Assembly (NCBI GenBank): GCA_964636685.1 | Contig: CAZWUK010000035.1 | Coordinates: 1-23,342, forward strand | Source: CAZWUK01 sp964636685 | Lineage (GTDB): Bacteria > Bacillota > Clostridia > Christensenellales > CAG-138 | DNA: 23,342 nt | Reading direction: 5' to 3' | Part shown: positions 7,790-15,890 of the stretch, in pieces | How positions within the stretch are numbered: position 1 is the first letter of the stretch | Layout of the letters: each line of letters starts with the position of its first letter | Position numbers and translations under genes: made by a program | The notes under the pieces: model-generated | The model's input: only the letters and a program-made list of their open reading frames with translations | The model's database searches: none | What the model was told of the DNA's origin: nothing

Positions 7790-7898
7790 TATTATTGACA
7801 CATGCAACAAAGCTATGAGAATAAGCCGAACCAATAATGTCTGCCCGATTTTTTCTTGTACAGACGTCAAGTCCTTCTGTTTTGACGGTATAAGAAGG

Positions 7899-10706
7899 TT
7901 ATTGCATATCGGGGCGATATAACGCGAATTGATTTCTTCCATGCTCCTTCGCCCAATACAGCGCGCGATCTGCCTTTTTATATACTTCGTTAAAATCATA
8001 AGAACCGCTGTCAAAGAGCATCGCGCCAATGCTCACAGATTGGCGCAGTCCGCCGCCGATGTCATGATTCAGCACCCCTCGTATACGCTCCAACTGTATT
8101 CCGAGAATCTTCTCGTCCGGCAGGTTCATGAGGCAGAAGGAAAACTCGTCTCCGCCCAGTCTGCCAAGTAAATCCCCATTTCGCAGTGTCCTTCTAAGGT
8201 CGTCGGCTACCCGACGAAGAACACGATCGCCCATATCGTGACCAAGCGTATCATTGACCTCCTTGAAATGATCGACGTCCATCATCACCAGCACGTGACG
8301 CTGGCAATCATTTTTTGCAATCAAAGCATTTACCGCGCTCTCATAAGCCGCACGATTCATCACGCCGGTCAGTGCATCCGTTTCTGAGCGTTGAATCAAA
8401 TCAATCTCCGACTTTTTCTGCGCATTGATATCCCGAATGACCACAAACGCCTTCAAATCATTGTTATCTGCGTACTCGACGACTTGCACATTGAGACGCA
8501 GCCAGCGGTACGCTCCGGCTATCTTCATACGAAACTCCAACGTGTGAGAGGAAATACCTTCTTTAAACCGTGCCGTCAAATTGCTGCGCTCCATCAGCTG
8601 TGCGAGAGCTTGTTGATCTTCCGGATGCGTCAAAGCAACATATGTCATTGTATACGCATCAAACCCCTCCCCATTCGCCAAGCTGTTGATTAAAAGACCT
8701 GCCGTTTTATCGACTTCGTTTTGGGTCAAATTGCAGGAAAAGGTTGTGATCTGTTCCTGCGGAACCGACTCTGCCTCCTGGCGCAGCCGCTCATATGCAA
8801 GCTCTTTTTCGCGTTGTTGCGTGATGTCATAAAACGAGATGATCGCCTGATCCGGTCGTCGGTCATGGTCATAAACAATGGTAAAATCCACATGGTACCA
8901 GCGGAACTCAGACAGATCTGCTGCATAAAGCTGTAAGACGGTCGATCCGCTCTCATCGCCGCGATGAATCTTTGCATACAGCTCGCGATGCTTTTCAATA
9001 CTGTTTTTTCCAATAAAGTCAAAATCGAGCATAGACTGTTCTGCATTTTCGCACGTTTCAGGAACCCCGAAGCGTTGAACGGCCTTTTTGTGGGCATGCA
9101 GCCGTTTCGTTTTAATTTCATAGCGCATGATGTATTTTTCGCTCTGCTCTGCGGCAATGCGAAATTCCATTTCCTGGATCCGAAGCTGTTCTTCGACATT
9201 TTTGCGCGGCGTAATGTTTGTTAATACCGAAACGATCTCTCCCTTTTCCGGCAAATAGTTGTTGGCGGTCAGCATATACAGAATCGCGCCAGACTTGTGT
9301 CGCGCTCTTGCTTCAATTTCAAAGTGCATTTCATTGTGCGCGATCTTATCGGTCAGCTCCTGCCGTAACCGGTCGCGATCCTCCGGCAAAAGAATGTAGT
9401 CAAAGCGGCGAAAGCCGACCGTCTCCGCTTCATCCGCAGTATAGCCAAACATCTGATAGTAGGTATCGTTTCCGTAAAGAATCGAAAAACCGTCACGACA
9501 GTTCAATCGGCTGATGCCGCCTGGAATCGTTTGGGTAAGCTGTTCAAACCCACGCGCCCGCTCTATTTCATCAATGGTTCTGCGCATAGTCCCCAAACTC
9601 AACGTCGCCATAAACAGGAACGTTGCTACTCGAAAAAGCAGTGCATAGGCACGAATGGCGCCAAAGTAGAATGCCGTCAATGCGCCGATCGTTACTGCGA
9701 CAAACAGGCACAGCCCCCAAAAAAGCTCTGGCATGCAAAGCTTTCCATCCGTATTCTTATTGCGCCCCGCAAAGAGCAAAATAGCGCCCAGCCCGATTAA
9801 AATCAGAGTATGTGTCATCGGAAGCATAAAGGACAACGGCTTGCTAAAGAAAATCGCTGTGATAACCGATAGGAAGAACGACAAAAGAAATCCGGCTGAG
9901 AACCATTGCATAATCTTCCGACTTTTCGGGATGCTTTCCCCAATAAACTGAGCAAACGGCACTGGCAGCAGCATGAAACAGAAAAATGACAGGAAATACC
10001 ATGCGTCATTATTAACCGCAAAAAGGCAAGGTACATTGTCATCGGTTATCATCCAAACGCCTGAAAGAAATATAAAAATTGCCAGCCAGACGATCGCATG
10101 ATTCTTTTGCCGTGCTTTTTGCTTTTTAAACAGAAAGCTTGCGACAAGCAGCCCAAGGGAGAGCGCGATCATAAAAACGGCAATTAGAATTGGCGGCACG
10201 CTTTGAAGCGCCAATTTTCTTGTCAGAGAGTTGCGATTCGCCAGGATCAGCTCCATTGGCAGCTGTCCCTGATTCCCATCCGTTTTTTGAATATGCAGCG
10301 TCAGCGTCTCACCTGCATCGTCTTGCGAGATTGGCGTAATAATCCAAATGCCGGTATAGGTTATGCCAAAGGTTCGATTTCGGCACACACCTTCACAGAA
10401 CAATTCTCTGTCATTTACGAAGCAGGATATTTCATTATGATTGGAGCGCATGTAAAGAACCGCATCGCTAGGAAGAATATTCGGCAACGTTTTGGATACC
10501 GTCACCGAGCTGATCCCCGCAGCATAATCTGTTCCGTCGATGGACAGAAGCATGCCGGTGCGCAGGTCGCGCCACCCCTTTGAATAATCCGACAAGTCAT
10601 CTTGCCCATCTGATTGAATTCCATATGGGAGCGTGCTCGCATAAAAGCAGATGCCCATCATTAAGAAAACAGACGCTGCAAATAAAACTGAAAATACTCG
10701 TCTCAT
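7899..10706 (-). CDS. Seven-transmembrane sensor diguanylate cyclase (7TM-PAS3-GGDEF)
   Basis: The 935-residue membrane protein should make cyclic-di-GMP from two GTP. Residues 4-24 are a signal or first membrane segment. Residues 25-165 form an external domain rich in beta strands, followed by seven hydrophobic helices (about 168-373), an arrangement like the 7TMR-DISM receptors. Three PAS-like segments follow (about 385-500, 510-630, 650-762), then a GGDEF domain (770-930) with an intact GGDEF motif at 851-855, DVDHFKEVND around 810-819 and an RxxD inhibitory site (RNGD, 842-845) exactly five residues ahead of the motif, so product inhibition is expected. ATG 10704-10706 is preceded by GAAGGAAG. 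It lies 75 bp after the EAL-GGDEF gene on the same strand with no terminator between, so co-transcription is likely. The ligand of the external domain is unknown. Confidence 0.92.
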   Translation of the reverse strand: MRRVFSVLFAASVFLMMGICFYASTLPYGIQSDGQDDLSDYSKGWRDLRTGMLLSIDGTDYAAGISSVTVSKTLPNILPSDAVLYMRSNHNEISCFVNDRELFCEGVCRNRTFGITYTGIWIITPISQDDAGETLTLHIQKTDGNQGQLPMELILANRNSLTRKLALQSVPPILIAVFMIALSLGLLVASFLFKKQKARQKNHAIVWLAIFIFLSGVWMITDDNVPCLFAVNNDAWYFLSFFCFMLLPVPFAQFIGESIPKSRKIMQWFSAGFLLSFFLSVITAIFFSKPLSFMLPMTHTLILIGLGAILLFAGRNKNTDGKLCMPELFWGLCLFVAVTIGALTAFYFGAIRAYALLFRVATFLFMATLSLGTMRRTIDEIERARGFEQLTQTIPGGISRLNCRDGFSILYGNDTYYQMFGYTADEAETVGFRRFDYILLPEDRDRLRQELTDKIAHNEMHFEIEARARHKSGAILYMLTANNYLPEKGEIVSVLTNITPRKNVEEQLRIQEMEFRIAAEQSEKYIMRYEIKTKRLHAHKKAVQRFGVPETCENAEQSMLDFDFIGKNSIEKHRELYAKIHRGDESGSTVLQLYAADLSEFRWYHVDFTIVYDHDRRPDQAIISFYDITQQREKELAYERLRQEAESVPQEQITTFSCNLTQNEVDKTAGLLINSLANGEGFDAYTMTYVALTHPEDQQALAQLMERSNLTARFKEGISSHTLEFRMKIAGAYRWLRLNVQVVEYADNNDLKAFVVIRDINAQKKSEIDLIQRSETDALTGVMNRAAYESAVNALIAKNDCQRHVLVMMDVDHFKEVNDTLGHDMGDRVLRRVADDLRRTLRNGDLLGRLGGDEFSFCLMNLPDEKILGIQLERIRGVLNHDIGGGLRQSVSIGAMLFDSGSYDFNEVYKKADRALYWAKEHGRNQFALYRPDMQ

Positions 10707-10781
10707 GAAAAATCTTCCTTCGTAATTGTTGACTTGAGAGTCTCAATGCACAATATAGGGTGCAACAAAAAGCCGGAACTT

Positions 10782-13700
10782 CTAGTCTATGGATTCAGCA
10801 TTGCTACAGCTGCATACTGCAAAGCGATTTTTTCCGCCTTGCTTTGCAAGATACATCGCACGGTCCACACAACGAAATACGGTATCAAAATCACGGATAT
10901 CTTCTGCTACTTCCACAATGCCAATGCTGCATCCCAACATATTGCTATCATCCAGTTTAATAGTTTGTACAGTCTTTAAAATCCACTGCGCTTTTTCTAT
11001 CACCGCCTGCATGCTTTTCGGAGCAATCATATAGATTAAAAACTCATCGCCGCCAAATCGAGCGATTACATCGATGGCACGAAAGCTCTTCCTTAAAATT
11101 TTCGCGACATCTGCCAGTATGCGATCGCCCGTAAGATGCCCCTCCGTATCATTGACAATCTTGAAGTTATCAATGTCTAGAAACAGTATTGCATCCCGTT
11201 GCATTTGTGGGCGGCAGAGCAGCTTTTGCTCCACGGCGGCACGGGCTGAATCCTTGCTCCGAAGACCCGTTACCCGATCGATTTGTGCCATTTCCAGTTT
11301 TGCCTCATGAAAACGCACAACGCCATCGAAATTATCAGCTCTGCCAACCACGCGGTATACCGTTCCATCCTCAGACAAGCTGAGAAACTTGATATGATAC
11401 CAGTGTTCAATACCATCCGGCCCGCACGCTTGAATGTCCAATTCGCCGTGCATCTCGCGGCTGCTCGCCGATTCCAGCGCATGCAGCAACGCTGGGCGGC
11501 TGACCACGGCGACATTGCTTTGTCCGTTCTGCAAGCGGGTAAGATATTCTGAAAACTGCTTCTCTTTTCGCACATTTTCGATCCCGACATAGGATAGCCG
11601 CAGAAAATCATTGGGAACAGAGTAATCCAACGTAATTGTCTCGGTGGATTCAATGATAAGCTGATAAAGCTCTCTCACGGAATCTGCCGCCTGTTCCGCC
11701 TCCACAAGATGACTGATATCCAGCAGCGTTGCATAGCAAACGGTCGGCTTTCCACTCGTGATAACGAAGGAGCAGGTCAACCGCAGCCAAAACTCAGAGC
11801 CATCCTTTCTTTTAGCCCGAATTCTCGGTATCGAGACAGACTCCCCATTTTTTGCCGGTTCTATTTGCTTTGCAAGCAACGCGTTCAGATCCGACAAGGG
11901 CCGTATCGGTTTTCCAGACGCAATGCACGCGTCGCATTCTTCCCGCGTATAACCAAATATCTTGCAGGTACGATCGCTGATGTAAAGCGGGACCGCCGTG
12001 TTGTTAAAATCAATGCGGAAGATGCCAACACCTGCTGGGATATTGGTAATAATATTCTTCAGCTTAACGTTTGTCTCTTGCAATGTTTCCTTGGCGCGCA
12101 TCTCATTGTCAATATCCGTCAGCGTACCGATGGTTCGAAGCGGCATTCCGTTGGCGTCAAATAGAAAGTCGCCGCGTAGACAGGTCCAGCGAAAGCTGCC
12201 ATCCGTCATCCTCAGCCGCAGTATCGCTTCTGCGCTAGGCTTCCCAGATTTTGTATCTGCAAAAAACTGATGCAACACAGGCATGTCTGCCTTGTATACC
12301 GTAGCGCCTTGCCCACGATTTTGAAGCAAGTTCGTCGGATCAAGCTTGCTCATCTCATACTTATCATATGTTTTTGAATGAAAGAATTCCCCCGTTTCAT
12401 GATTCCATTCAATCACCGTCGTGCCGGTTTGTTCCACGATAATACGATAGCGTTCCTGTTCAGAAAGCGTTGCTTCCAGTGCAGCAATCTGCTTGGTTTG
12501 CTCTGCTGCCTGTTTTTCCTTTGTAACATCCCGGCAGCAGACCATGAACCGATTTTTATCAACAGCAAAAGCAGACGCCCGTGTTGCAACGATAGTGCCG
12601 TTTGGCAGGGAAATGCGGTAATCTACATAGGGAATGCTCTTTCCAGCGCAAGCTTTTTGCAGATAGGACTGTTGAACAAATTGCCGTATTCCTACTTGAT
12701 CCTCCGGGATCACATGTTCACGAATCCAAGTCGGCATCATCTCACGCAGTTTTCCATGGACGTTACCAACATGTGCGTAAGGCGCAATTCCCTTTATGGT
12801 ATGGCAGGCGTCTTCTTGATAATCCCAGAGAAATATTTCATCGAATATGGAAAATAGGATTTTCCCATATTTTTGCGTTTCCTGCTCGCGGCGATCCTCA
12901 ATATCTATAAAGACGCTTTGCAGCATAACAGCGTTACCGTCGGAGTAACTCTGCACGCGAATCTCGGCCCAGAAATATGAATGATCCTGACGCCGTATGC
13001 GGCATTCGGTGCTTGTATGCACACCAGAAGAAAGTGCGGTATGCACCTTCTCGAGAACCTGCGCCAGATCGTCCGGATGCACCATGGCACACCCATAGTC
13101 TTCGCCATAAGCTTTTTCAAATTCTGCGCGTCCCTCGTATCCGCTCAACTTCCAAGCCATATCATTGAAGTTGACCATCCTCGGCAGATTGCCGGCATCG
13201 ACCAAATAATCAACAATCCCGCAGGGAACACCGTTGTAAAGCGTATACAACAAATCCTTCTGCTGTGCCAATTCTTCCTTTGCGGCCTTTTCCGCTGTGA
13301 TATTCTCAACGGAAACAAAGAAAATTTCACTTTCTCCGTTCTTGGCCAGCAGCTTTGCACGGTTTCTGGTCCAATCCCCGCGACCGGACGAAAGAGGAAG
13401 GCTGCGCAAATCACAGGACGCCTCCGCACAGCCGCGGGAAGCTTTATCCAGCATGTTACAATATCTTATCTGGTCCTCCGGTAAAAAACGTTGCCAAACG
13501 TTCAGCATGGAAGCAAGGTATTCCTCTCTGGAAACATGGATCACTTTAAAAAACTCATCATTTGCCCGCAGCATTTCAAGTTTTTCACCGGTGCGCTGCA
13601 AAATGATCGAGCCGCCAATATAGCTATTGAAGATTAAAGCGGTCTGTGTTGAGGCATCCCAAAAGCTTTCCGCCGCACTAATATCCGTATTTCGATACTT

Positions 13701-14504
13701 ATCCGTTTTTCCGAGCATTCGCTCCTGAAAATAGGCTTCGTAGCTGTTTGCGGGAACCGGTTTTGAAAAATAATAGCCCTGCATGTAAAGGCAACCGATG
13801 CTGCACAGGTAGTCTGCCTGCTGTTTCGTCTCCACTCCCTCCGCAATAACCGGAAGCTTGAGCCAGCGCGCCATACGCACCACGCTACTCAAGATATTGC
13901 CACCCCGTGCGGAGTTTTTGGTATCAGACAAAAATACCATGTCTAATTTCAAAATATCCACCGGTATGTCTTTTAGCATGTTCAAGGAGGAATACGCGCT
14001 GCCAAAGTCGTCCATCTCGATAATAAACCCAGCGGCGGAAAGTTCCTCGACGATCCGGCAAAGCCTCCGCGTGTCCTCTACATAAGCGCTTTCCGTGATT
14101 TCAAGCTGCAACAGGGATCTTGGTATTTTATATTGATCGGTCAATTCCGTTAATCGCGGGAGAAACTCCTTGCCATAGATGTCCACACGCGAAATATTAA
14201 CGGATATCGGTGGGACGCTGTCGCCAAAACGCCCTCTCCAGTCTGCGAGTTGCCGACATACACTTTCCCAGACAAAATTGTCAAGTTGTGTGATCTGTCC
14301 GTTTCGTTCGAAAAGTGGCAGAAATACAGAAGGCGGCAGTAATCCCTTCTCCGGATGGTTCCAGCGAACCAACGCTTCTGCACCAATCATAGAATTGGTG
14401 GAATAATTTACCTGTGGCTGATAATATACTTCAAACTGTCCGCTCTCTAGAGCCGGCAGCATTTCTTCAGTCAGTTTTTGCTCTTCCAATAGTTTTTGTC
14501 GCAT
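10782..14504 (-). CDS. EAL-PAS(n)-GGDEF protein; probable downstream part of a split REC-GGDEF-EAL-PASn-GGDEF gene
   Basis: The 1240-residue frame begins with an EAL phosphodiesterase domain (about 20-255) whose key residues all appear present: E43 in EALVRW, N103, E135 in EITES, D165/D166 in DDFGSAYSSL, K186, E222/E225 in AEGVET and Q242. Five or six PAS-like segments follow (about 285-405, 418-535, 545-665, 685-800, 812-930 and perhaps 940-1065), then a GGDEF domain (1070-1232) with an intact GGDEF at 1151-1155 and an RxxD site (RAID, 1142-1145). It could thus both degrade and make cyclic-di-GMP. No membrane segments are seen. The order EAL before GGDEF in one chain is unusual. ATG 14502-14504 has no ribosome binding site, and its first 20 residues are the helix that normally joins GGDEF to EAL. 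It is in frame with the upstream REC-GGDEF gene, separated by one TGA and seven codons. Confidence 0.9.
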   Translation of the reverse strand: MRQKLLEEQKLTEEMLPALESGQFEVYYQPQVNYSTNSMIGAEALVRWNHPEKGLLPPSVFLPLFERNGQITQLDNFVWESVCRQLADWRGRFGDSVPPISVNISRVDIYGKEFLPRLTELTDQYKIPRSLLQLEITESAYVEDTRRLCRIVEELSAAGFIIEMDDFGSAYSSLNMLKDIPVDILKLDMVFLSDTKNSARGGNILSSVVRMARWLKLPVIAEGVETKQQADYLCSIGCLYMQGYYFSKPVPANSYEAYFQERMLGKTDKYRNTDISAAESFWDASTQTALIFNSYIGGSIILQRTGEKLEMLRANDEFFKVIHVSREEYLASMLNVWQRFLPEDQIRYCNMLDKASRGCAEASCDLRSLPLSSGRGDWTRNRAKLLAKNGESEIFFVSVENITAEKAAKEELAQQKDLLYTLYNGVPCGIVDYLVDAGNLPRMVNFNDMAWKLSGYEGRAEFEKAYGEDYGCAMVHPDDLAQVLEKVHTALSSGVHTSTECRIRRQDHSYFWAEIRVQSYSDGNAVMLQSVFIDIEDRREQETQKYGKILFSIFDEIFLWDYQEDACHTIKGIAPYAHVGNVHGKLREMMPTWIREHVIPEDQVGIRQFVQQSYLQKACAGKSIPYVDYRISLPNGTIVATRASAFAVDKNRFMVCCRDVTKEKQAAEQTKQIAALEATLSEQERYRIIVEQTGTTVIEWNHETGEFFHSKTYDKYEMSKLDPTNLLQNRGQGATVYKADMPVLHQFFADTKSGKPSAEAILRLRMTDGSFRWTCLRGDFLFDANGMPLRTIGTLTDIDNEMRAKETLQETNVKLKNIITNIPAGVGIFRIDFNNTAVPLYISDRTCKIFGYTREECDACIASGKPIRPLSDLNALLAKQIEPAKNGESVSIPRIRAKRKDGSEFWLRLTCSFVITSGKPTVCYATLLDISHLVEAEQAADSVRELYQLIIESTETITLDYSVPNDFLRLSYVGIENVRKEKQFSEYLTRLQNGQSNVAVVSRPALLHALESASSREMHGELDIQACGPDGIEHWYHIKFLSLSEDGTVYRVVGRADNFDGVVRFHEAKLEMAQIDRVTGLRSKDSARAAVEQKLLCRPQMQRDAILFLDIDNFKIVNDTEGHLTGDRILADVAKILRKSFRAIDVIARFGGDEFLIYMIAPKSMQAVIEKAQWILKTVQTIKLDDSNMLGCSIGIVEVAEDIRDFDTVFRCVDRAMYLAKQGGKNRFAVCSCSNAESID

Positions 14505-14525
14505 AGAATCATTGTAACGTGCGGT

Positions 14526-14528
14526 TCA
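14526..14528 (-). other. In-frame TGA interrupting a REC-GGDEF-EAL reading frame
   Basis: The minus strand reads KGLFTQ, TGA, TARYNDS, then MRQKLLEEQ, all in one frame. In intact GGDEF-EAL proteins this linker commonly has a form like KGNYxxRYAxYDDxxRxxLL, so the TGA falls at or next to the usual arginine. A CGA to TGA transition would explain it. The TGA also starts ATGA (14526-14529), and a second ATGA lies at 14509-14512 just before the ATG at 14504, so stepwise reinitiation is conceivable. Confidence 0.75.
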
Positions 14529-15473
14529 TTGCGTAAAAAGCCCTTTTGTGGAACGCAACGCCAGAAGCGCGCGGTCACACATGACGGCGGGTTCCATGCT
14601 TGGATCGGTAATGCCATAAATACCAAAGCGCCCGTTTGGACGATACTCCGCTTCGTTGTCATCGAGCCAGTTCTGCGCATAATTGAACAACAGCTCTGCG
14701 GAACGCTGTACCGGATCGTGCAGCATAACAAAGTGGTCAGCCTCGATACGGCCGACTATTAATATATCGGCGGTGTCATCGACATGATTTAAAATCCCCT
14801 GCCCAATCTCTCGAAGCAGCCTATCCCCCGCCTTTACGCCCATTAAATCATTGATTGTGGAGAAATTGTCAAGATCAAACCGTATGATCTCCAGCGCTTG
14901 TGCCGGATGCCTGTCCAGATAATCCCGCACATGGCGATAGAAGGCCTGCCGATTCAGCACGCCGGTCAGTTCATCCTGCTCCATGGTGCGCAGTGCTTCT
15001 GCCTGTTCTTTTAGCCGCTGCTGGTTCCTTAAATTTTCTTCCATAGCCCGGAAGGATTTCTCCAGAACAAGAAAATTTCGCACACGTGCAAGTAAAATCT
15101 GCGGAATAATCGGCTTGCGTACAATATCTACCGCGCCAAGTCGCAGCGCTTCAACCTCATTTTCAACATCTCCGTCAGCGGTAATCATCATAACCGGAAT
15201 TGAACGCAGATTCTCGTCCGCCTTTATTGTTTTGAGCAGCTCCAGCCCCGATATTTCGGGCATGAAAATATCGGATAAGACCATGTTGACGTTGCCGGCA
15301 TGCAAAATATCCAGCGCTTCCTGGCTGTTTTTTGCCTGCAACACGAGATAATCCCGTGCCAGCACCTGCTGCAAAAGCGCGTTGGAAACCGGTGCGGCAT
15401 CCACTATAAGAATTCGGATCGGCGCTTCATCAGGAGCATCTACGATCTTTTGTCCCGTTTGCTGGTTGTCCAT
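14526..15473 (-). CDS. Response regulator with degenerate GGDEF domain (upstream part of split gene)
   Basis: The 315-residue product has a receiver domain (about 20-135): phospho-acceptor D68 in VLSDIFMPE, T98 and K120 in VRKPI. The usual acidic pair near the N-terminus is VDAAP, with only D25 remaining, which may weaken Mg2+ binding. A coiled linker (136-163) leads to a GGDEF fold (164-315) in which the signature is EADHF (244-248), so cyclase activity is not expected; such domains often bind GTP and control an attached EAL domain. The frame ends in a TGA at the spot where an EAL domain would normally begin, and the EAL continues in the same frame 21 nt later. ATG 15471-15473 has AGGAG upstream. 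It is the first gene of the cyclic-di-GMP block. No cognate kinase is adjacent. Confidence 0.88.
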   Translation of the reverse strand: MDNQQTGQKIVDAPDEAPIRILIVDAAPVSNALLQQVLARDYLVLQAKNSQEALDILHAGNVNMVLSDIFMPEISGLELLKTIKADENLRSIPVMMITADGDVENEVEALRLGAVDIVRKPIIPQILLARVRNFLVLEKSFRAMEENLRNQQRLKEQAEALRTMEQDELTGVLNRQAFYRHVRDYLDRHPAQALEIIRFDLDNFSTINDLMGVKAGDRLLREIGQGILNHVDDTADILIVGRIEADHFVMLHDPVQRSAELLFNYAQNWLDDNEAEYRPNGRFGIYGITDPSMEPAVMCDRALLALRSTKGLFTQ

Positions 15474-15553
15474 TGTCCTATTCTCCTAAAACGACGCGTT
15501 CTCCAGAATCAATGCCACATCGTCCATTTTGTGTCTTCGTGCTGACGCTGTTA

Positions 15554-15604
15554 CGCAAGAAATATTTTAACCATGCTTATCCGAGGTTTCCACAAAATCT
15601 TGCG
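15554..15604 (-). ncRNA. Candidate structured 5' leader of the cyclic-di-GMP operon
   Basis: On the minus strand, CGCAAGA (15598-15604) pairs with TCTTGCG (15554-15560). Inside it ATTTT/AAAAT and AACC/GGTT (15585-15598 with 15564-15572) form nested stems with a GTGGA bulge and a 12-nt loop. The structure begins about 8 nt after the predicted transcription start and lies about 80 nt before the start codon. It does not match the cyclic-di-GMP-I or -II riboswitch features that I can recall. A regulatory role is inference. Confidence 0.35.
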
Positions 15605-15618
15605 CCTATTGTATTGTG

Positions 15619-15647
15619 ATTGTACGACGAATTCTATGAATTTTCAA
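15619..15647 (-). promoter_or_regulatory. Promoter of the cyclic-di-GMP gene block
   Basis: The minus strand reads TTGAAA (15642-15647), a 17-bp spacer and TACAAT (15619-15624), each one mismatch from consensus. The predicted start near 15612 leaves a leader of about 140 nt before the REC-GGDEF ATG. Confidence 0.75.
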
Positions 15648-15781
15648 TAAGATTTGTTACAGCTTCGTTCTTTTTCATGGGCTGTCGCGTCATTTTGTTG
15701 GGAGTTCATGATGGAGTTCGGTTGTTTTTTCTGTTCACGTAGAGGTCTTTCCAGACGATGTCCGTAATCTATAGTGCAAGA

Positions 15782-15809
15782 AGACCGTCCGCTTCCCCGC
15801 AGACGGTCT
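15782..15809 (-). terminator. Hairpin after the tyrS operon (weak terminator)
   Basis: An 8-bp perfect stem (AGACCGTC, 15782-15789, with 15802-15809) closes a 12-nt loop about 80 nt after the DUF2461 stop. The following minus-strand bases are TCTTGCAC, a poor T-run, so it may be factor-dependent or only stabilise the 3' end. Confidence 0.45.
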
Positions 15810-15890
15810 CGCTTGATGGAGTACAGGCTCCTATGATAGACTCATCGACTAAAATAGAACCGCAGCAGGATCGGAATATGACGGTTCATG

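Larger units (their letters stand above)
7510..7898. other. 389-bp intergenic region with a solo repeat end
   Basis: The region holds the asparaginase promoter near 7541, a partial copy of the hairpin element (7742-7789) and no credible gene. Two similar short stretches, ACTCCAGTAATATT near 7691 and ACTCCAGTATTATT near 7783, occur as direct repeats on either side of the segment carrying the partial copy; this may be a target-site remnant or chance. A 6-bp inverted repeat (CGTCAA/TTGACG, 7865-7887) lies just past the diguanylate cyclase stop but has no T-run, so I do not call it a terminator. Confidence 0.6.
15474..15890. other. 417-bp intergenic region
   Basis: From right to left (minus-strand direction) it holds the end of the DUF2461 operon with a hairpin at 15782-15809, the promoter at 15619-15647, the structured leader at 15554-15604 and the AGGAG binding site near 15483. 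The remainder, about 15650-15780, shows nothing I can identify. A plus-strand open frame starting at 15758 overlaps the DUF2461 gene and has no binding site. Confidence 0.6.

Noticed and set aside
7865..7887. Terminator after the 7TM diguanylate cyclase
   Set aside because: A 6-bp inverted repeat is present but no T-run follows on the minus strand.
12378..13484. Plus-strand open frames of about 160 codons inside the EAL-PAS-GGDEF gene
   Set aside because: They are shadows of the minus-strand coding frame, with no ribosome binding site and no recognisable domain.
14526..14528. TGA read as an amino acid (recoded genetic code)
   Set aside because: TGA serves as the normal end of several genes here (nicotinate phosphoribosyltransferase, asparaginase, tyrS), so genome-wide reassignment is unlikely.
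15474..15612. Known cyclic-di-GMP-I or -II riboswitch in the leader
   Set aside because: I do not see the conserved CGCAAAGCC-type core or the other class's pseudoknot elements, so I only report an unclassified fold.
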